Of a stretch of DNA of 64,000 bases, positions 18,510-26,989 are shown one piece after another. Source of the stretch: Pseudomonas asiatica (GTDB taxonomy: Bacteria > Pseudomonadota > Gammaproteobacteria > Pseudomonadales > Pseudomonadaceae); contig NZ_BLJF01000001.1 of NCBI RefSeq assembly GCF_009932335.1, positions 2,542,001-2,606,000 of the forward strand, read 5' to 3'. Below the pieces are notes generated by a model that was not told where the DNA came from, did no database searches, and was given only the letters and a program-made list of their open reading frames with translations. Numbering within the stretch: position 1 is the first letter of the stretch; every line of letters begins with the position of its first letter. Both the position numbers and the translations under genes were made by a program.

Positions 18510-19714
18510 CAGACCGCGAACTCCTCGCTACGCTCGAAGTCATCGGCGATGCCGAACACCGACGGCCCGCCAACGGTAGCAATGGCGTTGCGCACGAAGC
18601 GGTCGTCGACCAGGTCGCGGGCGGTCTGTGCCGGGTCCAGGCCGGCCAGGAACGCGCTGTCGCCCTCGATCAAGGTGGTTTTCAGGCGCTTGACCAGTTC
18701 TTCGGTGTAGCTGGGGAACGGGTAAGGCTGGAAATCGATGCGCTTTTCGTCCCACTGCTGGTGGCGAATGGCGCCACTGGCAATATAACCGGCCCGGTCC
18801 TCGGCGGCCGGGGCCAGCACTTTGCCGAGCACCGCTGGTTCATGCGGGGTGTACTTGTTGGGGCCGGCCTTGGACAACAATGCAGCGGCCTCGGCGCGGT
18901 GGTCACGGGTCCAGTGCTGGGCCTTGACGATGGCGTTGACCACTTTCTGCGACCACTCCGGGCGGTTGTTCAGGTCGTGCTCGTGCATGAACACCACGCA
19001 GCAGGCGTGGTTGCGCCACACATCGCCGGTGAAGCGCTGCACGCGGCCAACCTTGAGGTTCTCGGCCAGGGCGTTGAAGGGCTCGGCGACGATATAGCCA
19101 GCGATGCGCTTGCTGGCCAGTGCAGGCGGCATGTCGGACGGCGGCAGCACCAGCAGGTTGACTTCGTTGCCGGCCAGTGGCGCATTGGCCGGCTTCGACA
19201 CCGGGGTCAGGCCGTTGTCGTCGAGCATCTGTTGCAGCACGACGTTGTGGATCGAGTACCAGAACGGGATGGCCACGGTCTTGCCGCCCAGCTGTTTCAT
19301 GTCGCTGATGTCCGGGGCCACGGTCAGGCCCGAACCGCCCACGTGGTTCCAGGCCACCACCTTGGCCGGCACCTTGCTGGCGTAGCGGGCCCATACGGTC
19401 ATCGGCGACAGCAGGTGGATGACGTTGACCTGGCCGGAGATGAACGCCTCGATCACCTGCGCCCAGCTGCGCAGCAGCACCGGGCGCTCGGCCTTGATGC
19501 CTTCGGCCTCGAACAGGCCGTTGTTGTGCGCCACCAGCAGTGGCGTGGCGTCGGTGATCGGCAGGTAGCCAATACGCACCGGCGCGTCCGGCTCGGCGGC
19601 GGCCCGGGCCTGCAGGCTCGACAGCAACGGCAGTGCTCCGGCGGCCGTGAGCATGGCGCCGAGCTTGAGGAAATCGCGACGCGAAGAAGAGGAACAGCAG
19701 TCATCCATGCACAT
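18509..19714 (-). CDS. ABC transporter solute-binding protein, sulfonate/nitrate type, Tat signal
   Basis: 401 residues. The N-terminus MCMDDCCSSSSRRDFLKLGA has a twin-arginine motif followed by a hydrophobic stretch to about residue 40, so export by Tat is likely. The body is a NMT1/SsuA-like periplasmic fold (RIGYLPITDATPLLVAHNNG). The gene overlaps the ATPase upstream by 14 bases and the permease downstream by one, a tight operon. Nitrate/sulfonate-type binding proteins with Tat signals are known. Confidence 0.88.
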   Translation of the reverse strand: MCMDDCCSSSSRRDFLKLGAMLTAAGALPLLSSLQARAAAEPDAPVRIGYLPITDATPLLVAHNNGLFEAEGIKAERPVLLRSWAQVIEAFISGQVNVIHLLSPMTVWARYASKVPAKVVAWNHVGGSGLTVAPDISDMKQLGGKTVAIPFWYSIHNVVLQQMLDDNGLTPVSKPANAPLAGNEVNLLVLPPSDMPPALASKRIAGYIVAEPFNALAENLKVGRVQRFTGDVWRNHACCVVFMHEHDLNNRPEWSQKVVNAIVKAQHWTRDHRAEAAALLSKAGPNKYTPHEPAVLGKVLAPAAEDRAGYIASGAIRHQQWDEKRIDFQPYPFPSYTEELVKRLKTTLIEGDSAFLAGLDPAQTARDLVDDRFVRNAIATVGGPSVFGIADDFERSEEFAV

Positions 19715-20522
19715 GGACAGCCTCCGAGGGCAACGGGGTTGGGGTAGGTTCGACTGTGCGGCTTGCCCGCCGAAGGGTTTTGAGGATTTCGATGCGCAAG
19801 GCGCCCAGTTCCTCGACCCGCTGCGTCCGTGGTTGCGGCAGGTCGATGTGCCACTGGCCGAGGGTGTGCGCTGGGTGGTTGCCCAGTAGCAGGACCCGGT
19901 CGGACAGCAGCAGGGCTTCGTCGATATCGTGGGTGATCAGCACCGCTGCCGTGTTGTGGGTGGCGATCAGTTGCAGCAGCAGTTGCTGCATGTCGGCCCG
20001 GGTCACTTCATCCAGCGCGCCGAACGGCTCGTCGAGCAACAGCACTTCGGGCTGGCGGGCCAGGCAGCGGGCCAGCGCGGTGCGCTGGGCCATGCCGCCG
20101 GACAACTGCGCCGGGTACTGGCCACGGGCATGGCCCAGGCCCACGGCGGCAATCGCATGGTCGATGCGTGCGCGCCGTTCGGCGGCGGCAAGTTTCGGCT
20201 GGCGGGCGAAGTCCAGGCCGAAGGCGACGTTCTTCTCCAGGTTCAACCAGGGCAACAGGCTCGGGTCCTGGAAGGCCACCGCCAGGCGTGGGTGCGGGCC
20301 CTGCAGCGGCTGGCCGTGCAGGGTCACGCTGCCACCGCGGGGCTGCTGCAGGCCGGCCAGCACACGCAGCAGGCTGGACTTGCCGACCCCGCTGGGGCCG
20401 AGGATGGTCACCACTTCGCCGGGTGCCAGCTGCAGGTCGAACTGTGCCAGCACCGCCTGCCAGCCACCCTCGCGCGGGTAGCCCAGGCTGATGTCGCGGG
20501 CTTCGAGCAACACTGGGCTCAT
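19701..20522 (-). CDS. ABC transporter ATP-binding protein, SsuB/TauB-like
   Basis: 273 residues with Walker A GPSGVGKSS, signature LSGGMAQR, Walker B VLLLDEPFGALD and the switch histidine in LITHDIDEA. The ATPase drives uptake by the adjoining permease. Its start overlaps the stop of the acyl-CoA-dehydrogenase-like gene by four bases (ATGA). Confidence 0.92.
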   Translation of the reverse strand: MSPVLLEARDISLGYPREGGWQAVLAQFDLQLAPGEVVTILGPSGVGKSSLLRVLAGLQQPRGGSVTLHGQPLQGPHPRLAVAFQDPSLLPWLNLEKNVAFGLDFARQPKLAAAERRARIDHAIAAVGLGHARGQYPAQLSGGMAQRTALARCLARQPEVLLLDEPFGALDEVTRADMQQLLLQLIATHNTAAVLITHDIDEALLLSDRVLLLGNHPAHTLGQWHIDLPQPRTQRVEELGALRIEILKTLRRASRTVEPTPTPLPSEAVHVHG

Positions 20523-21583
20523 GCCGCGCCCGCCTGGCGTTGCAGTTCGGCGCGCAGCTGCACCAGGCTGGGCGTGACGATCGGCACGAAGGCCGACTCG
20601 CGCCAGCGGCGGGCAAAGCCTTCACCGTACTCGCTTAGGTAGGCCTTGCCACCACTGGCCTGCAACTCCAGTTGCACGGCGTCGGCAGCGCTTTCGGCCA
20701 AGGTGATGCGCAGCTTGAACAAGGCTGCCGGCTGCTGCTGGAAGCGGCCATCGAGCAGGCCCTGCTTGAGCTCGTTCACGGTGTTTTCCAGGCGTTCGCT
20801 GAGCACCTGACGTGCTTCGTCGAGGAACGAGGCACGGCCATGCAGGTGTGCCTGCACTTCCGCCAGCGCCCGCCGCGCCAGGCCAATGGCCATGCCGCAC
20901 TGCAGCGCCAGGAACGCCGGGCGTACCCGGAGCAGGAACTCGCGGGCATTTTCGTGCAGCAACCAGCCACGCTGCAATTGCACCTGGTGGAAGGCCAGTG
21001 CTGCGGTGTTGCTTGACTGCAGGCCCATCAGCTGCAGGTCGTCGGAACGCTCCAGGCCCTGTGCGTCGGACGGGATGGCCAGCACGAACGGTGCACCACC
21101 GGCTTCATCTTCGATAGCCGCAGCCACCACGAAGCCGCTCTTGCGCAAGTTGGTCACCCAGTGCAGGCGCCCTTCCAGCTGCCAGCCATCGGTTTGCGGG
21201 CGGCCACGCACCTGCAGCGCTTCGATGCCGGACAGGAACTTCATGGCGTTGGACAGCCCGGTGGCGCCGGCCAGTTCGCCAGTCAGCAGGCGCGGCAGCA
21301 GGCGCTCGCGCAGGGGCTGGTTGGGGCTGTGCAACAGGTATTCGATGAAGGCGCGCTGGCCCCAGCAAACGAACGCCGCTGCCAGCGAGCGGCTGGCGAT
21401 CGCGGCGATGGCCTCGACCGCGTCGCTCACCTGCCCGCCCGTGCCGCCCAGGGCCGGGTCGACACCGACGCGCAGCAGCTGCGATTCGGCGATTTGCGCC
21501 AGCACCAGCTGCGGCTCGCATTGGCCCCGGTCAATGGCCTCGGCATTGGCATCCAGCCATTGTCGAAATGCACAATCTTGCAT
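20519..21583 (-). CDS. acyl-CoA dehydrogenase-fold flavoprotein (SfnC/DszC-like)
   Basis: 354 residues of the acyl-CoA dehydrogenase fold. The start at 21583 has AAAGGAG seven bases ahead. The protein heads an operon with a sulfonate-type ABC transporter, which points to the branch that acts as FMNH2-dependent monooxygenases in sulfur scavenging (SfnC, DszC) rather than to beta-oxidation. I cannot point to a catalytic glutamate with confidence. Inference: oxidises or desulfurises the compound that the transporter imports. Confidence 0.75.
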   Translation of the reverse strand: MQDCAFRQWLDANAEAIDRGQCEPQLVLAQIAESQLLRVGVDPALGGTGGQVSDAVEAIAAIASRSLAAAFVCWGQRAFIEYLLHSPNQPLRERLLPRLLTGELAGATGLSNAMKFLSGIEALQVRGRPQTDGWQLEGRLHWVTNLRKSGFVVAAAIEDEAGGAPFVLAIPSDAQGLERSDDLQLMGLQSSNTAALAFHQVQLQRGWLLHENAREFLLRVRPAFLALQCGMAIGLARRALAEVQAHLHGRASFLDEARQVLSERLENTVNELKQGLLDGRFQQQPAALFKLRITLAESAADAVQLELQASGGKAYLSEYGEGFARRWRESAFVPIVTPSLVQLRAELQRQAGAA

Positions 21584-21601
21584 GGTCTTGCTCCTTTGAA
21601 A

Positions 21602-21652
21602 ACGCCGGGGCCGCCTGGCGGCCCATTCGCGGCACAAGGCCGCTCCTACAAC
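21602..21652. repeat. single REP element, GTGTCGCGA-like
   Basis: One arm (GGCACAAGGCCGCTCCTACA) preceded by an internal stem GGGGCCGCC/GGCGGCCC. It lies upstream of the flavoprotein operon and after the carboxymuconolactone-decarboxylase-like gene. Confidence 0.75.
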
Positions 21653-21682
21653 GATCGCGGTACGACCGGTGTCACACGCAGA

Positions 21683-22243
21683 TCATGCAGAAGGTTGCCA
21701 GCGGTACTTGCCGAGCTCGTCATTGAGCGGCGTCTGGGCGAACACATTAGCAAAGTTGCACAGGGTTGCGAGGCTCACGCCCAGAATCACCTCCAGGGCG
21801 TTGCCTTCGCTGAAACCGGCTGCGCGGAAGGCCTGGTAAGTGGCCTCGCTGACATTGCCGCGGGTGGCGATTACTTCGCGGGCGAACGCGGCCAGGGTTT
21901 CATACCGGGCATCGGGCAGCTCGCCACGGGCACGCAGGGCATCGACCACCTCCTGCGGCAGCTTGGCCTTGTTAAGGGCCACGGCCGTGTGGCCGGCCAC
22001 GCAGAAGTCGCAGCCATGCTGGGTGGCGGCAATCAGTTGCACCACTTCACGCTCGGCCAGGCTCAGTTCGGCTTTGCCGTTGAGTGCCGAAACGGTCACG
22101 TAGGTTTCCAGCGCCGCCGGGGCATTGGCCAGCACGCCCAGCAGGTTGGGGATGAAGCCGGAATTCTTCTGGGCGTTCTCGAGGAACGGACGGGCCGCTT
22201 CCGGGGCGCTCTGCAGCGTGTGTAAAGTAATGCGCGAGGACAT
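21683..22243 (-). CDS. carboxymuconolactone decarboxylase/AhpD-like protein
   Basis: 186 residues with the AhpD-type redox motif HGCDFCVAGH and the E...CxxC...H arrangement. AAAGGAGA before the ATG at 22243 fixes the start; longer frames upstream overlap the AraC gene. Members act as peroxidase-type reductants, and here it stands between a sulfur-type operon and a divergent AraC regulator. The role in that pathway is inferred only. Confidence 0.87.
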   Translation of the reverse strand: MSSRITLHTLQSAPEAARPFLENAQKNSGFIPNLLGVLANAPAALETYVTVSALNGKAELSLAEREVVQLIAATQHGCDFCVAGHTAVALNKAKLPQEVVDALRARGELPDARYETLAAFAREVIATRGNVSEATYQAFRAAGFSEGNALEVILGVSLATLCNFANVFAQTPLNDELGKYRWQPSA

Positions 22244-22345
22244 GGAGTGGTCTCCTTTGATGAGTGTCACTACAGTCTGTTGGTTATAAGAACTACCCTC
22301 CATATTCATCAGTCGCCTTTCCTTGCTCTTGAGTCTTTGCATTAG

Positions 22346-23257
22346 ATGATTTCGTCCAGCCACCTTGTCGATTGGTTATTAGAGGGCCTGGAGCTCGATG
22401 CCAGCCTGTTCCATGTGGGCCGCTACTGCGGCGGCTGGCACGCCAGCACCGAAGGCATGGGCCGGGCCAGCTTCCACCTGGTGGTGCAAGGACATTGCTG
22501 GCTGCACATCGACGGGCAGCCCGAGGCACTGCGCCTGGAGGCCGGCGATGCGGTGTTCCTGCTGCGCGACCTCGGCTATCGCCTGGCCAGCGACCAGGAC
22601 CCTGCCAGTGCCTGCGCCCAGCCACGCCAGCAGATGCAGGCCATGGACGTTGATGCGGTCGATGGCGTGGGCCTGGTATGTGGTTTCTTCCACTTCAGGC
22701 CGGGGTTGTCGGCGCTGATCGTCGACGGCCTGGCCGACTGGATATTGCTGCGCGCCGATGAACCGGCCGGGCATGCGGCGCGGGCGTTGTTCGAGCTGAT
22801 CCTGGAGGAGTGCCGGCGCGCCGCCGGGCCTTCCCAGGCGTTGCTGGAGCGGCTGACGCACTTGCTGTTCCTGTATGTGCTACGCCAGCAGGTGCATGCC
22901 GGGCAATCGCTGGGCGGGCTGGTCGCCCTCGCCCGGCAACCGGCGTTTGCCGGTTTGCTGGAGCAGTTGATCGAGCAACCGGGGCAAGCGTGGACGCTGG
23001 AAAGCATGGCCGCCTGTACCGGGTTGTCGCGGTCGGCGTTTTTCAAGCGTTTCAATGAACTGGCGGGGCAGTCGCCGGGGCAGGTACTGCTGGCGTTGCG
23101 GATGCGCCTTGCCAGTCAGTTGCTGCGCACGGGGCATACCGTGGAGCAGGTGGGGGCACAGGTGGGGTATCAGTCGGTGGCGGCATTTACCCGGGCGTTT
23201 GCCAAAGCGGTGGGGGTGCAGCCGGGGGCGTATCGGCGGCAGCATGAAGGGCGTTAG
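22346..23257 (+). CDS. AraC-family transcriptional regulator, cupin N-terminus
   Basis: 303 residues. The N-terminal half is a cupin sensor (HLVVQGHCWLHIDG, EAGDAVFLLRD). The C-terminal 100 residues hold two HTH motifs (WTLESMAACTGLSRSAFFKR, VEQVGAQVGYQSVAAFTRAF). It is divergent from the AhpD-like gene across 102 bases and probably activates it. The effector is unknown. Confidence 0.9.
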   Translation: MISSSHLVDWLLEGLELDASLFHVGRYCGGWHASTEGMGRASFHLVVQGHCWLHIDGQPEALRLEAGDAVFLLRDLGYRLASDQDPASACAQPRQQMQAMDVDAVDGVGLVCGFFHFRPGLSALIVDGLADWILLRADEPAGHAARALFELILEECRRAAGPSQALLERLTHLLFLYVLRQQVHAGQSLGGLVALARQPAFAGLLEQLIEQPGQAWTLESMAACTGLSRSAFFKRFNELAGQSPGQVLLALRMRLASQLLRTGHTVEQVGAQVGYQSVAAFTRAFAKAVGVQPGAYRRQHEGR

Positions 23258-23265
23258 CCTGCACT

Positions 23266-23395
23266 GGCCTCTTCGCGGGTGAACCCGCTCCCACAGGGGT
23301 ATCACAATCTCTGAAAAGCAGTTCCTACATGCAACGCGATTCCTTTGTAGGAGCAGCCTTGCGCTGCGAATGGGCTGCAACGCAGCCCCTGTTAC
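23266..23395. repeat. two unlike REP elements in tandem
   Basis: A CTTCGCGGGTGAACCCGCTC element at about 23268-23302 is followed by a GTAGGAGCAGCCTTGCGCTG element at about 23347-23393. Two families meet in one gap between convergent genes; the second can form a hairpin around TGCAACGCA. Confidence 0.75.
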
Positions 23396-23410
23396 AGCAA
23401 CGCCAATCTG

Positions 23411-24817
23411 TCAGTCATTCACACTCACAACCCGCCCCGCCTTCTCGGCAGCCTTGCCCCGGGTCGCCAGGCAGTAGTACAGCGGCACCGTCACCAGCAA
23501 GCCGAACAGCCACGACAGATCAGCCCCTTCGACGATATTGGAATACGGCCCCACATACAGCGACGTGTTGGCAAACGGCAACTGCACCAGGATGCCGCAG
23601 GCATAGGCAATGATCGCGTGGTGGTTGAAGCGGCCATAGATGCCGCCGTCAGCACTGAAGATCGAGGCGATATCGTACTGGCCCTTCTTGATCAGGTAGA
23701 AGTCGATCAGGTTGATCGACGCCCACGGCACCAGCACCAGCAGCAGTGCCAGGATCAGGCCGATGAACTGGCCGATGAAGTCCGCCGAGGCATTCAGCGC
23801 TACCAGGCCGCAGCCCACCAGAATCACCGAAGCCAGCACCACCCGCACCTTGATGCTCGGCGTCCACTCGGCGACGAAGGTCTGGATCGCGGTGACGATC
23901 GACAGCACCGCGCCATACAGGTTGAGGGCGTTGTGGCTGATGATGTTGAGCAGGAACAGCACCATCAGGATCGGGCCCAGCCAGCCGGTGGCCTGCTTGA
24001 CCGCATCCATTGCATCGGTGCCTTCCGGCACGCAAAGCACCGCTACCGCACCAAAGCTGAAGCACAGGATGGTGCCCAGGGTAGCGCCGAAGTAGGTGGC
24101 CCAGAACGGCTTGGCAATGCCCACTTCACGCGGCAGGTAGCGCGAATAGTCGGAGGTATACGGCGAGAAGCTGATCTGCCAGATGGTGCCCAGCGACACG
24201 GTGGCGATGAAGCCCGACAGGTTGAACGCGCCACGGCTGAAGAAGTCGGCCGGCAGTTCCTGGGCGAACATCATGATGAAGCCGGCCAGCAGCGCCGAAC
24301 CCATCACCCAGGTACCGATGCGGTTGAGGATGTGAATGAAACGGTAGCCGATCACGCCAATGGCGGTGGCACTCAGCGCACCGATCACGATCGCGCCGGG
24401 CATCGGCACGCTCGGAGTGATGCCGTGGATGGTCTTGCCCGCCAGGACGATGTTGGAAATGAAGAAGCCGACATAGATCAGTGCGGTGAAGAACACGATC
24501 AGCAAGGCGCCGTAGCGGCCGAACTGGCCACGGCTCTGCACCATCTGCGGAATGCCCAGCTGCGGTCCCTGCGCAGAGGCAAGGGCAATGACCACGCCCC
24601 CGACCAGATGGCCCAGCACGATGGCGACCAGCCCCCATAACAGGTTCAGGTGGAATACCTGGACCACCATGGCGCCGGTGACGATGGGCAGTGGCGCGAT
24701 GTTGGTACTGAACCAGAGGGTGAACAGGTCGCGCGCCTTCCCGTGGCGCTCGGCAGGTGGAACGTAATCGACCGTGTGATTCTCGACAAACTGGTGTTGC
24801 GACGACGGTTGGGACAT
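23411..24817 (-). CDS. NCS1 purine-cytosine permease family transporter
   Basis: 468 residues, about twelve helices. The NCS1 segment HNALNLYGAVLSIVTAIQTF and the N-terminal FTLWFSTNIAPLPIVTGAM are typical of CodB-like permeases. These import nucleobases, hydantoins or similar N-heterocycles with H+ or Na+. It is divergent from a flavin reductase/monooxygenase pair, suggesting that the imported ring compound is what that pair oxidises. Confidence 0.88.
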   Translation of the reverse strand: MSQPSSQHQFVENHTVDYVPPAERHGKARDLFTLWFSTNIAPLPIVTGAMVVQVFHLNLLWGLVAIVLGHLVGGVVIALASAQGPQLGIPQMVQSRGQFGRYGALLIVFFTALIYVGFFISNIVLAGKTIHGITPSVPMPGAIVIGALSATAIGVIGYRFIHILNRIGTWVMGSALLAGFIMMFAQELPADFFSRGAFNLSGFIATVSLGTIWQISFSPYTSDYSRYLPREVGIAKPFWATYFGATLGTILCFSFGAVAVLCVPEGTDAMDAVKQATGWLGPILMVLFLLNIISHNALNLYGAVLSIVTAIQTFVAEWTPSIKVRVVLASVILVGCGLVALNASADFIGQFIGLILALLLVLVPWASINLIDFYLIKKGQYDIASIFSADGGIYGRFNHHAIIAYACGILVQLPFANTSLYVGPYSNIVEGADLSWLFGLLVTVPLYYCLATRGKAAEKAGRVVSVND

Positions 24818-25134
24818 AGGATTCAGCTCGAAAGGTCGTTTTTATCTTTGTAAGGAAACCGCATCTAGGCGGCCTCTCAGCTGCGGACCATATTATGGTA
24901 TTCCAAACTTTTGACAACACTGATCCGTAGGAAAAAACGCCCACTGATCCGCTCGCGCAACCCCTGCGGCAAACCGCCTCACCGCTCAAGCCCACGGTAT
25001 ACGCGGGCTTGAGCCGTTCATCGCGCAACACCCCCGCTTGAAAATTCCGCTTGCAAAATAGGTATTACGGTATACCATCAGACACATCAACGATAAAAAC
25101 CGCGGACCACCGCAGCCCTATAGAGGTACACCAG
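24818..25134. promoter_or_regulatory. divergent control region with GGTATAC-type motifs
   Basis: 317 bases without a gene. Three related motifs are seen: TGGTATTCCA at 24896-24905, CGGTATACG at 24995-25003, and GGTATTACGGTATACC at 25061-25076. The last two contain the palindrome GTATAC. Their placement beside the permease and flavin reductase starts suggests a common regulator, possibly of the GntR type. No regulator gene adjoins. Confidence 0.45.
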
Positions 25135-25620
25135 ATGATCGACGCAACCGTCTACAAGCATGTCCTGGGCTCCTTCCCGTCCGGCGTTACCGTCATCACC
25201 ACCCTGGACGACGATGGCTCGGTCGTCGGTCTGACCGCCAGCGCCTTTTCCTCCCTGTCGATGGACCCGCCGCTGGTGCTGTTTTGCCCCAACTACACCT
25301 CCGACTCCTACCCCGTGCTGATCAGGCAGAAGCGCTTCGCCATTCATCTGTTGTCCGGTGAACAGCAGGCCGAAGCCTATGCGTTCGCCAAGAAGGGCAA
25401 GGACAAGGCCAGCGGTATCGAGTGGTCCCTGAGCGAACTGGGCAACCCGATCCTGGCCGGGGCCACCGCAGTCATCGAATGCGAACTGTGGCGCGAATAC
25501 GAAGGTGGCGACCACGCCATCATGGTCGGCAAGGTGCACAACCTGATCGTCCCTGAAGAGGCGCCACGGCCGATGGTGTACTGCCGCGGCAAGATGGCCA
25601 GCCTGCCGGCCTTTGCCTGA
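25135..25620 (+). CDS. flavin reductase (HpaC/RutF-like FMN-binding split barrel)
   Basis: 161 residues with the start VLGSFPSGVTVITT and SASAFSSLSMDPPLVLFCPN, typical of the NAD(P)H:flavin reductase component of two-component monooxygenases. The ATG at 25135 follows AGAGG. It would supply reduced FMN/FAD to the luciferase-like enzyme encoded 75 bases downstream. Confidence 0.9.
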   Translation: MIDATVYKHVLGSFPSGVTVITTLDDDGSVVGLTASAFSSLSMDPPLVLFCPNYTSDSYPVLIRQKRFAIHLLSGEQQAEAYAFAKKGKDKASGIEWSLSELGNPILAGATAVIECELWREYEGGDHAIMVGKVHNLIVPEEAPRPMVYCRGKMASLPAFA

Positions 25621-25695
25621 AGCCTATTCTGAATCGAGACCGCTGGTGCCAACCCTGCCAGGCGCCAGCCCCTTTCAAGCGTTGAGGAAAGCCCC

Positions 25696-26736
25696 ATGAA
25701 ATTTTCGTTGTTCGTGCACATGGAACGTTGGGATGAACAGGTCAGCCACCGCCAGCTGTTCGAAGACCTGACCGAACTGACCCTGATGGCCGAGCACGGC
25801 GGTTTCAGCACCGTGTGGATCGGCGAACACCACGCCATGGAATACACCATTTCGCCAAGCCCGATGCCGCTGCTGGCCTACCTGGCTGCGCGCACCGACA
25901 AGATCCGCCTAGGCGCCGGCACCATCATCGCGCCGTTCTGGAACCCGATCCGCGTGGCGGGCGAATGCGCCCTGCTCGACGTGATCAGCAAGGGCCGCAT
26001 GGAAGTGGGCCTGGCCCGTGGCGCCTACCAGTTCGAATTCGACCGCATGGCAGGTGGCATGCCGGCCACCGACGGCGGCAAGGCTCTGCGTGAAATGGTG
26101 CCGGTGGTGCGCAAGCTGTGGGAAGGCGACTACGCCCATGACGGCGAAGTGTACAAGTTCCCCACGTCCACCAGCGTGCCGAAGCCCTACAACGCCGTAC
26201 CGCCGATGTGGATCGCCGCCCGCGACCCGGACTCGCACAACTTCGCCGTGGCCAATGGCTGCAACGTGATGGTCACCCCACTGATGAAGGGTGACGAGGA
26301 AGTGCTGGACCTGAAGAACAAGTTCCAGGCCGCCCTGGACAACAACCCGGGCGTGCCACGCCCGCAACTGATGGTGCTGCGCCACACCCACGTGCACAGC
26401 CCGGCCGAGCCGGAAGGCTGGAAAGTTGGCGCCCAGGCCATCTCGCGCTTCTACCGCACCTTCGATGCCTGGTTCGGCAACAAGACCACCCCGGTCAACG
26501 GCTTCCTCGAGCCGAGCCCGGAATCGAAGTTCGCAGAAGTGCCGGCGTTCGAGCTGCAGAACATCCGCAAGAACACCATGATCGGCACGCCGGAAGAGAT
26601 CATCGCGCGTATCAAGTACTACCAGGAACTCGGCGTCGACGAGTTCAGCTTCTGGTGCGACAACAGCCTGCCCCACGCCGAGAAAAAGAAGTCGCTGGAG
26701 CTGTTCATCAAGGAAGTGGTGCCGGCGTTCGCCTGA
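25696..26736 (+). CDS. luciferase-like (LLM) flavin-dependent monooxygenase
   Basis: 346 residues of the bacterial luciferase fold (MKFSLFVHMERWDEQVSHRQ, LRLGAGT-like IRLGAGTIIAPFWNPIRVAG). Uses reduced flavin and O2 to oxidise a small organic substrate. Pairing with the flavin reductase and the NCS1 permease resembles the logic of RutA/RutF pyrimidine cleavage, but no other rut genes follow, so the substrate is open. A GAGG ribosome site precedes the ATG. It is the last chromosomal gene before the ICE. Confidence 0.88.
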   Translation: MKFSLFVHMERWDEQVSHRQLFEDLTELTLMAEHGGFSTVWIGEHHAMEYTISPSPMPLLAYLAARTDKIRLGAGTIIAPFWNPIRVAGECALLDVISKGRMEVGLARGAYQFEFDRMAGGMPATDGGKALREMVPVVRKLWEGDYAHDGEVYKFPTSTSVPKPYNAVPPMWIAARDPDSHNFAVANGCNVMVTPLMKGDEEVLDLKNKFQAALDNNPGVPRPQLMVLRHTHVHSPAEPEGWKVGAQAISRFYRTFDAWFGNKTTPVNGFLEPSPESKFAEVPAFELQNIRKNTMIGTPEEIIARIKYYQELGVDEFSFWCDNSLPHAEKKKSLELFIKEVVPAFA

Positions 26737-26766
26737 TTTCCCATTACCTGAAACATTGCGGGACGC

Positions 26767-26812
26767 GCCCGCTCCCGTGGGCCCTGCGGCCCGCGTGAGC
26801 GGGCTTTTTTTT
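26767..26812 (+). terminator. rho-independent terminator of the LLM operon
   Basis: An outer stem GCCCGCTC/GAGCGGGC encloses an inner stem CGTGGGCC...GGCCCGCG. It is followed by eight Ts at 26805-26812. It is placed 30 bases after the monooxygenase stop and is a strong intrinsic terminator. Confidence 0.85.
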
Positions 26813-26814
26813 GT
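26807..26814. other. probable ICE left attachment site (attL core)
   Basis: The octamer TTTTTTGT within the terminator T-tract fits the TTTTTYRT target described for Tn4371-family elements. Sequence to the left is chromosomal; the integrase begins 176 bases to the right. The 26815-26989 stretch has no gene and would be the element's left terminal region with the int promoter. The other copy (attR) is outside the window, so this is unproven. Confidence 0.45.
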
Positions 26815-26989
26815 TTGACGATGACTCCAGCCCGGTACTTCGCTGGACTGCGCCGTAGCTCGATACAGCAGGTTTATCAAGAGCTTACGCGCGTCCATCA
26901 TATGCCGGTGCTTTCTGAAACTTGACCCGGTTTTCCCTCGCGCCGCTCCTATCTGGCTCTTGGAATCCGGGTCGTTCCAAGGAGTCATC

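Noticed and set aside
23618..24640. 340-codon plus-strand frame
   Set aside because: Antisense of the NCS1 permease; Asp/His/Gln-rich composition typical of a mirror frame of a membrane protein.
26815..26989. tRNA gene as ICE target
   Set aside because: No cloverleaf or tRNA 3' end is recognisable around the left end; the target is a T-run, as known for this family.
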